This document shows, piece by piece, positions 7,271-16,406 of a DNA stretch of 32,885 nt. Origin of the DNA: Prevotella sp. (lineage in GTDB: Bacteria > Bacteroidota > Bacteroidia > Bacteroidales > Bacteroidaceae); the NCBI GenBank assembly GCA_017471245.1, contig JAFUVB010000075.1, positions 1 through 32,885 of the forward strand. Direction: 5' to 3'. Below the pieces are notes generated by a model. That model saw only the letters and a list, made by a program, of their open reading frames with translations. It was not told the DNA's origin and made no database searches. Both the position numbers and the translations under genes were made by a program. The first letter of the stretch is position 1. The number at the start of each line of letters is the position of its first letter.

Positions 7271-10200
7271 TTATTGTCTGTATTCGAGTTTTCCAAGTGT
7301 ATCGCGCTTTGCAACGATCTTCCCGTTGACCATCAGCATCATGCCCTTTCCCTGATGATAGCGCTGTCCGTCTTCATCCCAAATGATGGTGATGACATGA
7401 CCATGGTAGTTCACATTGTCTAAACAGAAGTATTTCCATTTGCCTGCCGGTATCAGCGGGTTTACGATAATGCAGCCGTCGGCCTGCGGACGGAGACCGG
7501 CAATGCCAGTAATCATCAGGTCGTTGAAGGTGGAATGATTGTAGTAGCGGCTGCGCTCACGGTCGCCCATGAGCCATGCGCCGTTCACTTCGTCGAGATA
7601 TTCTCCGATGTAAGGACGGCCGCGGTGGTGCTGACTCTCCACGTAGAGTTCCATCTGGCGGAAGAATGTGGAGTCAGCAAGCACGGGATTGGGGTAGTCG
7701 TTCAGGTAGTTTGCCATGGCAGTGAGGGTCTGGCTGCTGGCGAAAGGCCAGATGGCACCATCCCATTCGCAGGTTCCAACGCCATGGGAGCGGAACTGCG
7801 GATGGCGCCTTTCGGCGGTGGTGAGACCGTAGGGAGCCGAGAAGCCTTTCTCGTCGAGCACCTGCAGCCATGCCTTGTCGTATTCGCTGTTGCCGTCGGG
7901 CATGTGGAAATACCATGGGATGTAGCCGATGGCTTCGCGCGCGTTGGCAGAAGTGTCGCCTTGCAGCGTCTCAAAGAACAGGTGTTTCTTGTTCCACAGC
8001 TTTGTATTGATAAGTGTCTTGAGTGCGTTTGCCTCCGATTCATAATGGGCAGCCTTGGCGTCGTCGCCGAACATGCGGTTCATCTGAGCCAATGCTTTGG
8101 CGTTGCCATACATATAACTATTGATGGATGGTCGCGCATATTGTTTCTTTCTGGCTCCGCTAATGCTCTCTTCCATGCCGTCGCGAACATCTTCTTGCCA
8201 GTAGAGTCCGCTGTTCAGCCGATGGCTGTTCTGCCAATAAGCGTATTCTGCTTCAAGACTTGGCACGAGCGACTTCAGGAAATCCTTGTCGCCCGATACT
8301 TTGTAAGCCTCGTAAATGGCGGCGGGATTCCATGAACTGAACTTGTTCATCTTGCTCATCGGACCTCCGTTGTTGCCGAAATACCATGTGCGCAGAATCT
8401 GATGCAGATAAGTGCTGTCGCGCAGCCAGCGGCTTTCCATCACATGATGACCGATGGCGCAGGCTATGAGATTATAGTTGTCAGCATAAGAACGCGGGAT
8501 GAGAAACTCTGTCATGCCGTATCCCACAGGCGTGCGCTTGATGTGCTTGCGCAAAGTCCACCAGCGGTAATAGAACATTTCTTCCATGTTTTCTTGCGGA
8601 CAGTCGAACAAAGGGACGTTCTTGCTCAGCCATTCTGATGAGGCTGCATTGGGAATCTCATTCACGATGTTCTCGTCTTCCATGGCGTTGAAATGCTCCA
8701 CGTAATGCTTGTAGTCGTCATATTTCAGCACGGCGGCATCTCCGTCACCTTCTAAGGCGCGGCTTTTCACGTTGGCAATGAGGAATGTTGCCATGGGATC
8801 CACCTCATCGGCGCGCGGCATGTCGGTGTATTGATCGGCAGGAGTCTCAATGTCAGGCTTATCGAAGGGGTCGCCTGTTCGGAATACGATGCGTGAAACA
8901 GCCTCCACGGGAGTGTCGAACATGCGCTCGCAGGCTTTCTTCCCGTTCAGATAATAGGTGGCTTTGTGCAATGAAATGGATATGTTGGCAGTGATATGAT
9001 AGGTTTCGTTGGCACTGTAGCCTTTCTTCATCGTGCCGTAGCGGGCGCCACCCTTCACCTTCATCACGCCCTCATTGTCGAGAACAATACGGGAGCAGAC
9101 GGTTCCATGGTCATCAGTGAATTCAATGTTCAGCTGTCCATGGTCGTTCTGAAGGGCTTTGATGTCGAATTCAGCCTGCAGTTCTTTCGTTGCAGGAATC
9201 ACCTTCTCCAGTTTGGCATAGTCGTAAGGATCCTTGTCAGCCAGCTTCATCCAGTCTCCTTCCAAAGAAACGGGAGCCCAAAGGGGAGAATAGATGTTCC
9301 AGTCGGTCATCTCCTGCAGCTTTCCGTAGCTGCTGAACGGCTCGGAAGCGTGCGAAGAAGCGTTGATCCTGACGGGAACAGGGATGCGTGAAACCCACAT
9401 GTCTTCCTTATTATTACTGTAGGTAACCCACAAGTCTCCATCCTTTGGCATGCCATTGCCTTCCTGAATGCCGCGTGTGTATTGCGGGCCGAAGCTCTTG
9501 TAGTTGCCGCCATGGCGCTCTGGGGTCACCTCGCCGTTCACCAACGACAGCGTGGTATACTCCAATCCGTCGTTGCTCAGCGAGATGGCAAGCGGCCATC
9601 GGTATTCAGCAGGGTTGTATACTGTGGCATACGTACCGTCGGAAAGTCTCTGCCCCCATATCTTGGCATTGCTGTTCACGAATCCCGGAGCGCGGTAGAC
9701 AGGCTCGCGCCACGTGTTGCCGCCATCAGTGCTCAAGCTTTGCAGCGCATGTTTCCACAGCGCAACCTTTCGTCCGTCGGGCAGTGTGTAGCCGCTGAAG
9801 GCTTTGTAGTCTTTTGCCAGTGGCACGATAGGGTCGCCTTGGTCAGCTTCCTCCGCCCATTGCATGCGTTGCATGGGATTTGCGAGAATTTCATCGCATG
9901 CCTTAACGAATTCCTTGTCTTTCGCTTTTTTGTAATAAGGATAGTCAGTGTTCTTTTCGTTGAAGTCGTGATTATAGTAGATAAAGTATATAGGACCGAA
10001 AGATCCGTCCTTCTTCACTTCACGAACCACACGGCCCACTCCGTTGCCATCGTTGGGATGATCCTTGGGCGTGAGCGCTATTCCGTAGTTGCCTGTGGCG
10101 ATGAGCCTGCCGCTTTTCGATACATACCAACCCACACGGTGGTGCATGACAGCCTGCAAGTTGTTGGCAACAACACCCGGAAGTTCTTTCTTCGTGAACC

Positions 10201-11401
10201 CGTCAGGCACATTGTACGGCGGGAACAGTTCCACGGGTTCACTCCATGAATAGCCGTCATCCGAAGTCTGGAGCATGGTTTTTCCTGGAGGCTCGTGTTC
10301 GTTTCTCGGGTCGGTGAGATAGTGCATGTAGAATTTGCCGTTCCAATAAGCCATCATGGGTTGGTGGTTATACGTCCATGGAACAGCCGCACGCATGGTT
10401 TGGATGCTATGCACGCCCACCACGGGTTTCAGTCCGCCGTCGTGGCGGGCAGGAGTGGCAACAGTTTTTCCTGTATAATGCACCACATCCCTGTTGTAGC
10501 CGATAAGTGCTTTTACGTGTTCTTCGGGAGCCATGAACACGGTTCCATGCTTATGTCCTTCGGGGAATTGCACCGTTCCAGTCTGGTTTTGGAACTGAAT
10601 GAAGTCTTTTGTGCGGTGGGAACCATATACTTTCTGCCTGTAGGCATCGTAGTAGATGTAATACCATTCACCCACTTTCGCCGTGCTTGGTCCTTCTGTG
10701 AATTTTCCTGTGAACGGTTCAGATGCTTCACTCCACGGACCGTATGGACTCTTGCTGAATGCCACCTTGATGTTCAGGTTGGGGCGTGAATTGTCTTTCA
10801 CCACCATCACATAGTCGTTTTTGCCGCGCTTCACCAATGTGGCATCAATGGCACTGAACCCCGGTTCGTAGAACAGCTGTGCCTTTGAGAATGTCTTGAA
10901 GTCCCGGGTCGTCATGTAATACAGACGATGATTGTTGCGATGGTCTTCTTGTCCGTCGGGAAATCTTCCGGGAACGCATGAAGCCCAGATGACAAGATAT
11001 TGTTTCTTCACATCGTCATAGAACAGTTCCGGTGCCCAGGTGTTGACCGTAGAGGTATCCATGCGCGTCTCAATGAAGCGCTGCTTGCTCCAGTGAATAA
11101 GGTCTTTTGATGAGGCATAGCCGAATCCGCGGTCGCCGCGCCAGCTACTTGTCCACACAAGATGATATGTCCCGTCGGGTCCCCTGACGATACTCGGATC
11201 GCGCATCACTTTCTGCTTTCCCACCATCGGGCGCAGGAAAGTCCCCTTGATACTGTCCCATTTAACGCCATCGTAGCTATAGACGAAGCGCAGTCCTTCG
11301 TCTGCCGGTTCATGAAAAGAGGTAGACACATAGATGTCTTTTGCCCATAAACAGGAAAAAGCGCAAATGGCTACCATTAGCGTGATAAGTCTTTTCTCCA
11401 T
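7271..11401 (-). CDS. Trimodular GH43 - GH143-like - GH142-like RG-II enzyme
   Basis: 1376 aa with signal peptide about 1-20. Residues ~22-310 form a GH43-type five-blade propeller with a complete D68 (MRDPS), D186 (AIDATL), E236 (FTEGPS) triad. Residues ~330-700 form a second propeller with Asp-boxes at 379-386 and 557-564 (STDGGNTW), resembling GH143. Residues ~740-850 look like a LamG-type jelly roll. Residues ~905-1376 form an (alpha/alpha)6-type domain (WNPAAIYEAY, CEWDGAIWPFASSQT, YIGEYLDEVNGAW), resembling GH142. In B. theta, BT1020 joins GH143 (DHA hydrolase) and GH142 (beta-L-arabinofuranosidase) for RG-II chain D, and a separate neighbour, BT1021, supplies GH43. Here they appear fused. 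It is the first gene of the operon; no canonical TAnnTTTG promoter was seen upstream. Confidence 0.78.
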   Translation of the reverse strand: MEKRLITLMVAICAFSCLWAKDIYVSTSFHEPADEGLRFVYSYDGVKWDSIKGTFLRPMVGKQKVMRDPSIVRGPDGTYHLVWTSSWRGDRGFGYASSKDLIHWSKQRFIETRMDTSTVNTWAPELFYDDVKKQYLVIWASCVPGRFPDGQEDHRNNHRLYYMTTRDFKTFSKAQLFYEPGFSAIDATLVKRGKNDYVMVVKDNSRPNLNIKVAFSKSPYGPWSEASEPFTGKFTEGPSTAKVGEWYYIYYDAYRQKVYGSHRTKDFIQFQNQTGTVQFPEGHKHGTVFMAPEEHVKALIGYNRDVVHYTGKTVATPARHDGGLKPVVGVHSIQTMRAAVPWTYNHQPMMAYWNGKFYMHYLTDPRNEHEPPGKTMLQTSDDGYSWSEPVELFPPYNVPDGFTKKELPGVVANNLQAVMHHRVGWYVSKSGRLIATGNYGIALTPKDHPNDGNGVGRVVREVKKDGSFGPIYFIYYNHDFNEKNTDYPYYKKAKDKEFVKACDEILANPMQRMQWAEEADQGDPIVPLAKDYKAFSGYTLPDGRKVALWKHALQSLSTDGGNTWREPVYRAPGFVNSNAKIWGQRLSDGTYATVYNPAEYRWPLAISLSNDGLEYTTLSLVNGEVTPERHGGNYKSFGPQYTRGIQEGNGMPKDGDLWVTYSNNKEDMWVSRIPVPVRINASSHASEPFSSYGKLQEMTDWNIYSPLWAPVSLEGDWMKLADKDPYDYAKLEKVIPATKELQAEFDIKALQNDHGQLNIEFTDDHGTVCSRIVLDNEGVMKVKGGARYGTMKKGYSANETYHITANISISLHKATYYLNGKKACERMFDTPVEAVSRIVFRTGDPFDKPDIETPADQYTDMPRADEVDPMATFLIANVKSRALEGDGDAAVLKYDDYKHYVEHFNAMEDENIVNEIPNAASSEWLSKNVPLFDCPQENMEEMFYYRWWTLRKHIKRTPVGYGMTEFLIPRSYADNYNLIACAIGHHVMESRWLRDSTYLHQILRTWYFGNNGGPMSKMNKFSSWNPAAIYEAYKVSGDKDFLKSLVPSLEAEYAYWQNSHRLNSGLYWQEDVRDGMEESISGARKKQYARPSINSYMYGNAKALAQMNRMFGDDAKAAHYESEANALKTLINTKLWNKKHLFFETLQGDTSANAREAIGYIPWYFHMPDGNSEYDKAWLQVLDEKGFSAPYGLTTAERRHPQFRSHGVGTCEWDGAIWPFASSQTLTAMANYLNDYPNPVLADSTFFRQMELYVESQHHRGRPYIGEYLDEVNGAWLMGDRERSRYYNHSTFNDLMITGIAGLRPQADGCIIVNPLIPAGKWKYFCLDNVNYHGHVITIIWDEDGQRYHQGKGMMLMVNGKIVAKRDTLGKLEYRQ

Positions 11402-11609
11402 AGAATTATGAATGTTGTAGTATATACTTATTTTTCAGACGTGGGTGGAGCGGTTTTGTAATCATGCCAGAACGACTTGCCAGAGGCCTCTTTTCCTGAT
11501 TGTTTTTTGTGTCAATAAAAGCACTTCAATAATAAAAAAGGTAAAAATGTTAGGTTAATCATGAGTTTTATTGTAATTTTGCAATCGGTTAAACTTAAAA
11601 AACAAGAGT
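11402..11609. promoter_or_regulatory. Divergent intergenic region between the RG-II operon and the DUF3332 gene
   Basis: 208 bp serving two divergent starts. The plus-strand side has a clear promoter (11550-11581). The minus-strand side, upstream of the triple enzyme, shows no convincing TTTG/TAnnTTTG pair, as would fit an activator-dependent promoter driven by a hybrid two-component regulator. No obvious long inverted repeat was seen. Confidence 0.4.
11550..11581 (+). promoter_or_regulatory. Promoter of the DUF3332 lipoprotein gene
   Basis: -33 TTAG (11550-11553, one mismatch to TTTG), a 20-nt spacer, and -7 TAATTTTG (11574-11581), which matches TAnnTTTG. The ATG follows at 11610, giving a leader of about 20 nt. 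Confidence 0.6.
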
Positions 11610-12167
11610 ATGTATAACAAAAAATTCAAATCAATGATTCTGGCAATGGCGGGTGCCATTGTCATGAGTTCTTGTATCGGTTCCTTTGCACTTTGGAACA
11701 ATGTGAAAGACTGGAATAGTTCAGCAACCAATAGCAAGTTCGTGAATGAGGTTCTTTTCCTGGCATTGAATATCGTTCCCGTTTATGGGATATGCTATTT
11801 AGGCGATGCCTTGATCTTCAATTCCGTGGAGTTCTGGACAGGTGACAACCCCATAGCCAAGAACGTGGGTAAGACTAAAGACGTGATTGGAAGCGACGGC
11901 AAGATGTATGCAGTGACATATCTGAAAGACGGCTATGTGTTCAAGAACGAGGAAGGCGAGGTTCTTCAGTTCACATACGACAAGAAAGAGCGCGTGTGGA
12001 GCGTGGAGACCGAGCAGGGTACGGTGAAGCTCCTGCGCGTGAAGGATAACAACACGGCTGAACTCTACCTGAAAGACGGCAAATCCATAGACATCACATT
12101 AGATGCCCAGGGCGTTTATGCCGCTCGCATGGCTGTTCAGGGCGGTCAGTATTTCGCAACGCGATAA
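11610..12167 (+). CDS. DUF3332 family lipoprotein
   Basis: 185 aa. The signal peptide ends in a lipobox (MSSC, with C22 as the lipidated cysteine), so it is predicted to be membrane-anchored. The block KFVNEVLFLALNIVPVYGIC and the following DALIFNSVEFWTGDNP are hallmarks of DUF3332 (PF11810), a small family of unknown function common in Bacteroidota. The hydrophobic block at about 45-65 may form a helix or hairpin in or at the membrane; the C-terminal ~90 residues are a beta-rich polar region. It is monocistronic with its own promoter. It converges on the M16 gene with 11 bp between the two stops and is not obviously linked in function to either neighbour. Confidence 0.85.
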   Translation: MYNKKFKSMILAMAGAIVMSSCIGSFALWNNVKDWNSSATNSKFVNEVLFLALNIVPVYGICYLGDALIFNSVEFWTGDNPIAKNVGKTKDVIGSDGKMYAVTYLKDGYVFKNEEGEVLQFTYDKKERVWSVETEQGTVKLLRVKDNNTAELYLKDGKSIDITLDAQGVYAARMAVQGGQYFATR

Positions 12168-12178
12168 TCAGAAAAAGG

Positions 12179-13417
12179 TTATAAAAACTCCAGCGTTATC
12201 AGATGCTGGGGATCGAATATCTCCTGTGCAACCTCTTGAAGTTGTGCAGGAGATATTTCGTCAATCTGTGCGAACAGCTGGTTGATGTCCTTCTCTTTTC
12301 CGTTATGCAGGAAACTCTTTCCAAAGTCGAGTGCAAAATTCTCCCTGTTGTCGCAGGCAATGGCTATCTGTCCTTTTATCTGTTGTTTGGCGGCAGACAG
12401 TTGTCGGGGAGAAAGGGGCTTCTGCATCACCTTGTCTAATTCATGTCCCACCAAGCGCAAGCACCGCCTTACATCTTTCTGGTCGCATCCGAAATAAGTG
12501 CACCATGCCCCCGTATCGCTGTAGCTTGCCATGGAACTCTCCACGGTATAGACCAACGCATTCCTTTCGCGCAGAGCAATGCTCAGCCGGGCGCTCATGG
12601 CCGGACCTCCTAAGATGTTGTTGAGCAGATAGAGTGCGATGCGCTTTTCGTGATGAAAGTCATAAGCTCTGCTTCCTATCATCACATGTGCCTGATGAGT
12701 GGATTTGTGGCGGATGACGGTCTGGGCTTGGAGCGGCGCGAGAGGAAGGGTGGAAGTGGGGTCTGCCTGATGCCCGTATCTTTCAGTATGCACGGTGGCG
12801 AGCCTGCTTTCCAACAGCCTCACCGTCTTTTCGAAATCAATGTCGCCGTAGGCAAAGAAAATGGCATTGTCGGGATGGTAGTGCCTGCGGGTGAAGCTCA
12901 GGGCATTGTCGGTGGTGTAAGTGCGCAGCCGCTCTTCAGTTCCAAGGATGTTATGACCGAGAGGATGTCCTTCGAACAGGATGTTCTCGAACTCATCGTA
13001 GATCAGTTCTGCCGGAGAGTCGTTATAGCTTTCGATTTCATCGCAGATCACGTCAATCTCCTTGTCGATCTCATGTTGCGGATAGGTGCTGTGGAACACG
13101 ATGTCGCAGAGCAGGTCTATGGCGCGTGGCAGATAGTCTTTCATGATGGCGGCATAATAAACCGTGTCTTCCTTGTTGGTGAAGGCGTTCAGATCGCCGC
13201 CCACGCGCTCCAGATTGTTGAGAATCTGCATTGACGTGCGCTTTGCCGTTCCCTTGAATGTGGTGTGCTCGCAGAAGTGAGCCAGTCCCTCCTCGCCAGG
13301 CTGTTCGTGGCGTGTGCCTGCCGCAATTTGGAATCCGCAGTAAACCACCTGCGACTTGCTTGGCAGGAAGATCACGCGCAGTCCGTTTGCCAGCGTTGCT
13401 GTATGGTATTGTTTCAT
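12179..13417 (-). CDS. M16 family zinc metallopeptidase (insulinase/processing-peptidase type)
   Basis: 412 aa, the size of single-unit bacterial M16B enzymes. The inverted zinc motif HxxEH is present as H47-F-C-E50-H51, and the third ligand is probably E127 (VICDEIESYNDSP), 80 residues beyond H47 as in the family. The N-terminal M16 domain is about 10-155 and the C-terminal M16 domain about 165-350 (LGGPAMSARLSIALRE with its RE/Y region). There is no signal peptide, so it is cytoplasmic. All active-site residues are present. Its ATG overlaps the stop of the regulator gene by 4 bp (ATGA), so the two are probably translationally coupled. Its substrate is unknown. Confidence 0.9.
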   Translation of the reverse strand: MKQYHTATLANGLRVIFLPSKSQVVYCGFQIAAGTRHEQPGEEGLAHFCEHTTFKGTAKRTSMQILNNLERVGGDLNAFTNKEDTVYYAAIMKDYLPRAIDLLCDIVFHSTYPQHEIDKEIDVICDEIESYNDSPAELIYDEFENILFEGHPLGHNILGTEERLRTYTTDNALSFTRRHYHPDNAIFFAYGDIDFEKTVRLLESRLATVHTERYGHQADPTSTLPLAPLQAQTVIRHKSTHQAHVMIGSRAYDFHHEKRIALYLLNNILGGPAMSARLSIALRERNALVYTVESSMASYSDTGAWCTYFGCDQKDVRRCLRLVGHELDKVMQKPLSPRQLSAAKQQIKGQIAIACDNRENFALDFGKSFLHNGKEKDINQLFAQIDEISPAQLQEVAQEIFDPQHLITLEFL

Positions 13418-16185
13418 GATCTGCCGTGTTTTCTCTTGCTTCTGTATTGTGTGGGTGATTCGCCGTAAGCCTGTTTGAATGCCCTTGAGAAATAGCTGTT
13501 GTCGTCGAATCCGCAGTTCAGGGCGATGTCGCTGATTGGCATGTTGGTCTGCATGATTTGTCTCTGCGCCTTCTCAAGTCTCACTCGCGTCACGAAAGCA
13601 CCGATAGAGATTCCGGTGATGTTCTTCACCTTGCGGTTCAGCTGCGAATAGCTCAGGCATAGGCCGCTGGCGAGCGTGGAAGAAGAGAAGTCTTTGTCGC
13701 CGATGGTGGTCTGGATGCGCCGGGTGAGCAGATCGAGAAACTCCGCGTCGTCCTCGTTCATGTCCATCAGTCTGCCTTCGTTCTGTTCGTCGCCCGTCAG
13801 TTCATCTTTGCCGTGCAGCAGCACACGGCTGAATTTCTCGCGCAGCAGTCGCCTTCCTTCGAGCATACGGTGGATGAGCGAATACAGTTCTTCGGCGATG
13901 AACGGCTTTGTAAGATAGGCATCGGCACCGGCATCGATACCTTTCAGGCGGTCTTCCTCCTGAGTTCGTGCCGAGATGATGATGATGGGTATGTGGTTCA
14001 GGTCTTCAGTCTGCCTGATTCTGCGGCAAAGCTCGTATCCGTACATGTTGGGCATCATGATGTCGGTGATGATCAGGTCGGGAACGATGTCCTCAGCCTT
14101 AGCAAGTGCTTCCACTCCGTCTTTGGCTGTTGTCACGTTATAGTTGTCCTTGATGAGTGAGTGCATGTATTTGGAGATGTCGGCATTGTCTTCCACTAAA
14201 AGAATGGTTTCCTTGTCTTCCAACGGGTCTTCGTTGTTCCCTGCTTTCTCTGCGGGGGCTGAGTCCTTGAAGTCAACGGGTTTCATGCTGCTCAGTGCCG
14301 GATTCCAGGGCGTTGTTTCCATGCCTTCATATTTCATGGGGCCTGTCAGGGTGACGGTGGCACCGCCACTTTTGTTGTTCGAAGCCTTGATGGTGCCCCT
14401 CATGCGGCTCACAATCTGACTCACGTAGTTCAGTCCGATGCCCGTGCCGTTGGTGTTCTCCCGGTTGTTGCTGCCTTGGAAGAACATGGTGAACACGTAG
14501 GGCAGGTCTTCTTCGGGGAATCCGCAGCCGTTGTCGCTCACTTCGAGAATCATGTTCGTGCCGTCGGTGCTGGTCGATACGGTGATGGTTCCTCCCGGCG
14601 GAGTGTATTTCAGGGCGTTGCCGATGAGGTTGCGCAGTGTCTTCTCGGCATATTCTTCCACGAAGTCCACCTGCATGTCGTCGACGGTCGACTTGAAAGT
14701 GATGGTGATTCCTTTCGTGGCGGCATACTGGCGATAGCCCTCCACGGTCATCTTGGTGTAGAGAACGATGTTGCCGGTCACCCATTTCTCGTCGTCGGAG
14801 TTGTTCGACATGATTCTTGAAATGTCGAGCAGCTGGTTCACCAGCGTGAGCAGCGAGCCGCTTTGCTTCTCAATGGTGGCAAGCGTTTCGGGCATGTCCT
14901 GCTGGCTCACCTTCTTTTCTTTCAGCTGGTGGGCGAGTCCCATGATGATGGTGATGGGGGTTCGGAACTCGTGGGTGATGTTGGTGAAGAAGGTGTTGCG
15001 CAGCTTTTCCATCTGTTTCAGCGAGCGGTTGGAGCGCAGCCTGATCTGGTGGGCATAGATCATGAACCCCAATGCGGCGGCGGTGAGTGCGAAAATGATG
15101 AGGCCGATGAGGATGATGCTCCGTTTCTCTTTCTGTTCCTTGTCAAACGACTGCTTCAGGCTGTTGTAGTCTTTCCTGCTTTTCTGCCTTTCATAGTTCA
15201 GTCGCAGTGTCTGCAGCTTGTCGATGTTCTTCTCGTTCACGATGCTGTCGGTGATGTTGTCGGCCTGCTTGTAGTAGTAGAGAGCCATGTCCGGGTGTCC
15301 CGTTTGCTCCTCATAGTCGGATAGAATGTGATAGATGGCTGCGATGTGCTCGCGCGAATGGATCGTCTTGGCAGTGGCGTGCGCCTCCACGATGTGCGTT
15401 TTCGCGTCGTCCAGGTTTCCGGTCTTCAGGTTCACGCGGGCAAGTGCGAGCACCGACTCCAGCCAATGCCATTTGTCGTCGCTGTCTTGCATGATGCCGT
15501 AAGCCTCCTGATACTCTTTCAGGGCTTCGTCGTAGTTCCCCTTGTTCTCGGCAATCCTTCCGAAATGGTTGTGGCAGAGCGAGATGCCCAGGTCGGATTC
15601 AGCCTTGATATTGTGCTCCATGGATTTCCTGTAATACCACAATGCCGAGTCGATGTCTCCTTTCTGCTCCTTGATGCTGCCTATGTTGGCATAGTTGATA
15701 GCCATGCCCAGGTCGCTCTTCAGCAGCTGTTCGCCTTGCAGGGCGCGGTGGAACACGTTCTCGGCATTCACGTAGTCGCCTAACGACATCTGGATGTTTC
15801 CGATGCCGTTGAGCGATATCACCAGGTTTTTGCGTGCCTGATACGAGGTGTCGCCTTCCATTTTCTCGCAATAGTCTAATGCCGTGTAGTGGTAGGAGAG
15901 TGCTTCGTTGAGCATTCCCATGCGCCTCAGGTCGGTCGCCACGTTGTTGTTTGCCACCACAATGCTCTGGGCGTCGTTGATTCTCAGTGCTTCGTGCAGT
16001 GCTTTCTGGTGGATGTCTAATGCATGGATGAAGTCGGAAGCCTCGCGCAGTTCCTTTCCTTCCTTGATAAGCGACTCAATGCTGTCGCGTTTTTCCGCCA
16101 GTTGTTTCTGGTTCATCCTGCTTCCCGTGCAGGCGGCAAGGAGCAGAAACGTGACCACGAGGGCAAGCAAGTTCTTACTGTTCAT
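13414..16185 (-). CDS. TPR-sensor hybrid two-component system protein (histidine kinase, receiver, AraC output)
   Basis: 923 aa. The N-terminal signal or anchor has a lipobox-like LLLAACTG (C19). About six TPR-type helical repeats fill 40-320, then a coiled coil (~318-355), a membrane helix (~357-377), and HisKA with H405 (NITHEFRTP). HATPase_c follows with N523 (NLIGNALKY), D551 (DNGCGF) and a GTGIGL lid. The receiver (~660-775) has D708 as phospho-acceptor and K760. An AraC-type HTH lies at ~815-915 (SQLNRKVKNITGIS and YFSRAFKQAYGESP). All key residues are present. Typical PUL regulators use Reg_prop/Y_Y_Y sensor blades; the TPR sensor is a different class, so control of the RG-II operon is possible but unproven. 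It overlaps the downstream M16 gene by 4 bp. Confidence 0.93.
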   Translation of the reverse strand: MNSKNLLALVVTFLLLAACTGSRMNQKQLAEKRDSIESLIKEGKELREASDFIHALDIHQKALHEALRINDAQSIVVANNNVATDLRRMGMLNEALSYHYTALDYCEKMEGDTSYQARKNLVISLNGIGNIQMSLGDYVNAENVFHRALQGEQLLKSDLGMAINYANIGSIKEQKGDIDSALWYYRKSMEHNIKAESDLGISLCHNHFGRIAENKGNYDEALKEYQEAYGIMQDSDDKWHWLESVLALARVNLKTGNLDDAKTHIVEAHATAKTIHSREHIAAIYHILSDYEEQTGHPDMALYYYKQADNITDSIVNEKNIDKLQTLRLNYERQKSRKDYNSLKQSFDKEQKEKRSIILIGLIIFALTAAALGFMIYAHQIRLRSNRSLKQMEKLRNTFFTNITHEFRTPITIIMGLAHQLKEKKVSQQDMPETLATIEKQSGSLLTLVNQLLDISRIMSNNSDDEKWVTGNIVLYTKMTVEGYRQYAATKGITITFKSTVDDMQVDFVEEYAEKTLRNLIGNALKYTPPGGTITVSTSTDGTNMILEVSDNGCGFPEEDLPYVFTMFFQGSNNRENTNGTGIGLNYVSQIVSRMRGTIKASNNKSGGATVTLTGPMKYEGMETTPWNPALSSMKPVDFKDSAPAEKAGNNEDPLEDKETILLVEDNADISKYMHSLIKDNYNVTTAKDGVEALAKAEDIVPDLIITDIMMPNMYGYELCRRIRQTEDLNHIPIIIISARTQEEDRLKGIDAGADAYLTKPFIAEELYSLIHRMLEGRRLLREKFSRVLLHGKDELTGDEQNEGRLMDMNEDDAEFLDLLTRRIQTTIGDKDFSSSTLASGLCLSYSQLNRKVKNITGISIGAFVTRVRLEKAQRQIMQTNMPISDIALNCGFDDNSYFSRAFKQAYGESPTQYRSKRKHGRS

Positions 16186-16244
16186 TATATTCGCTTTGTT
16201 TTAATGGCTGGTATGTGATGCTTTGTGAATGACAATCTTGATGG

Positions 16245-16252
16245 CAAAGATA
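16245..16252 (-). promoter_or_regulatory. Probable -7 element for the hybrid regulator gene
   Basis: TATCTTTG on the minus strand (CAAAGATA at 16245-16252) matches TAnnTTTG and lies about 60 bp before the ATG at 16185. No clear TTTG occurs 19-21 nt further upstream, so only half of the promoter is visible. Confidence 0.45.
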
Positions 16253-16358
16253 GCGAAAAAAATGATATAACCTTTCACTTTGTCCTAAAAACTTTAAAAA
16301 AAACAAACATTGTCATCACTTTTTTATCACAAACAAAGCGAAAAACAGGGTTAAAGAC

Positions 16359-16389
16359 TTTGCCATTTCATTTTTAAGAGTTATATTTG
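16359..16389 (+). promoter_or_regulatory. Strong Bacteroidota-type promoter of the antitoxin gene
   Basis: -33 TTTG at 16359-16362, a 19-nt spacer, and -7 TATATTTG at 16382-16389. Both boxes match the consensus. The ATG at 16407 follows with a very short leader. Confidence 0.8.
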
Positions 16390-16406
16390 CAAACAAAAAA
16401 AGGAAT

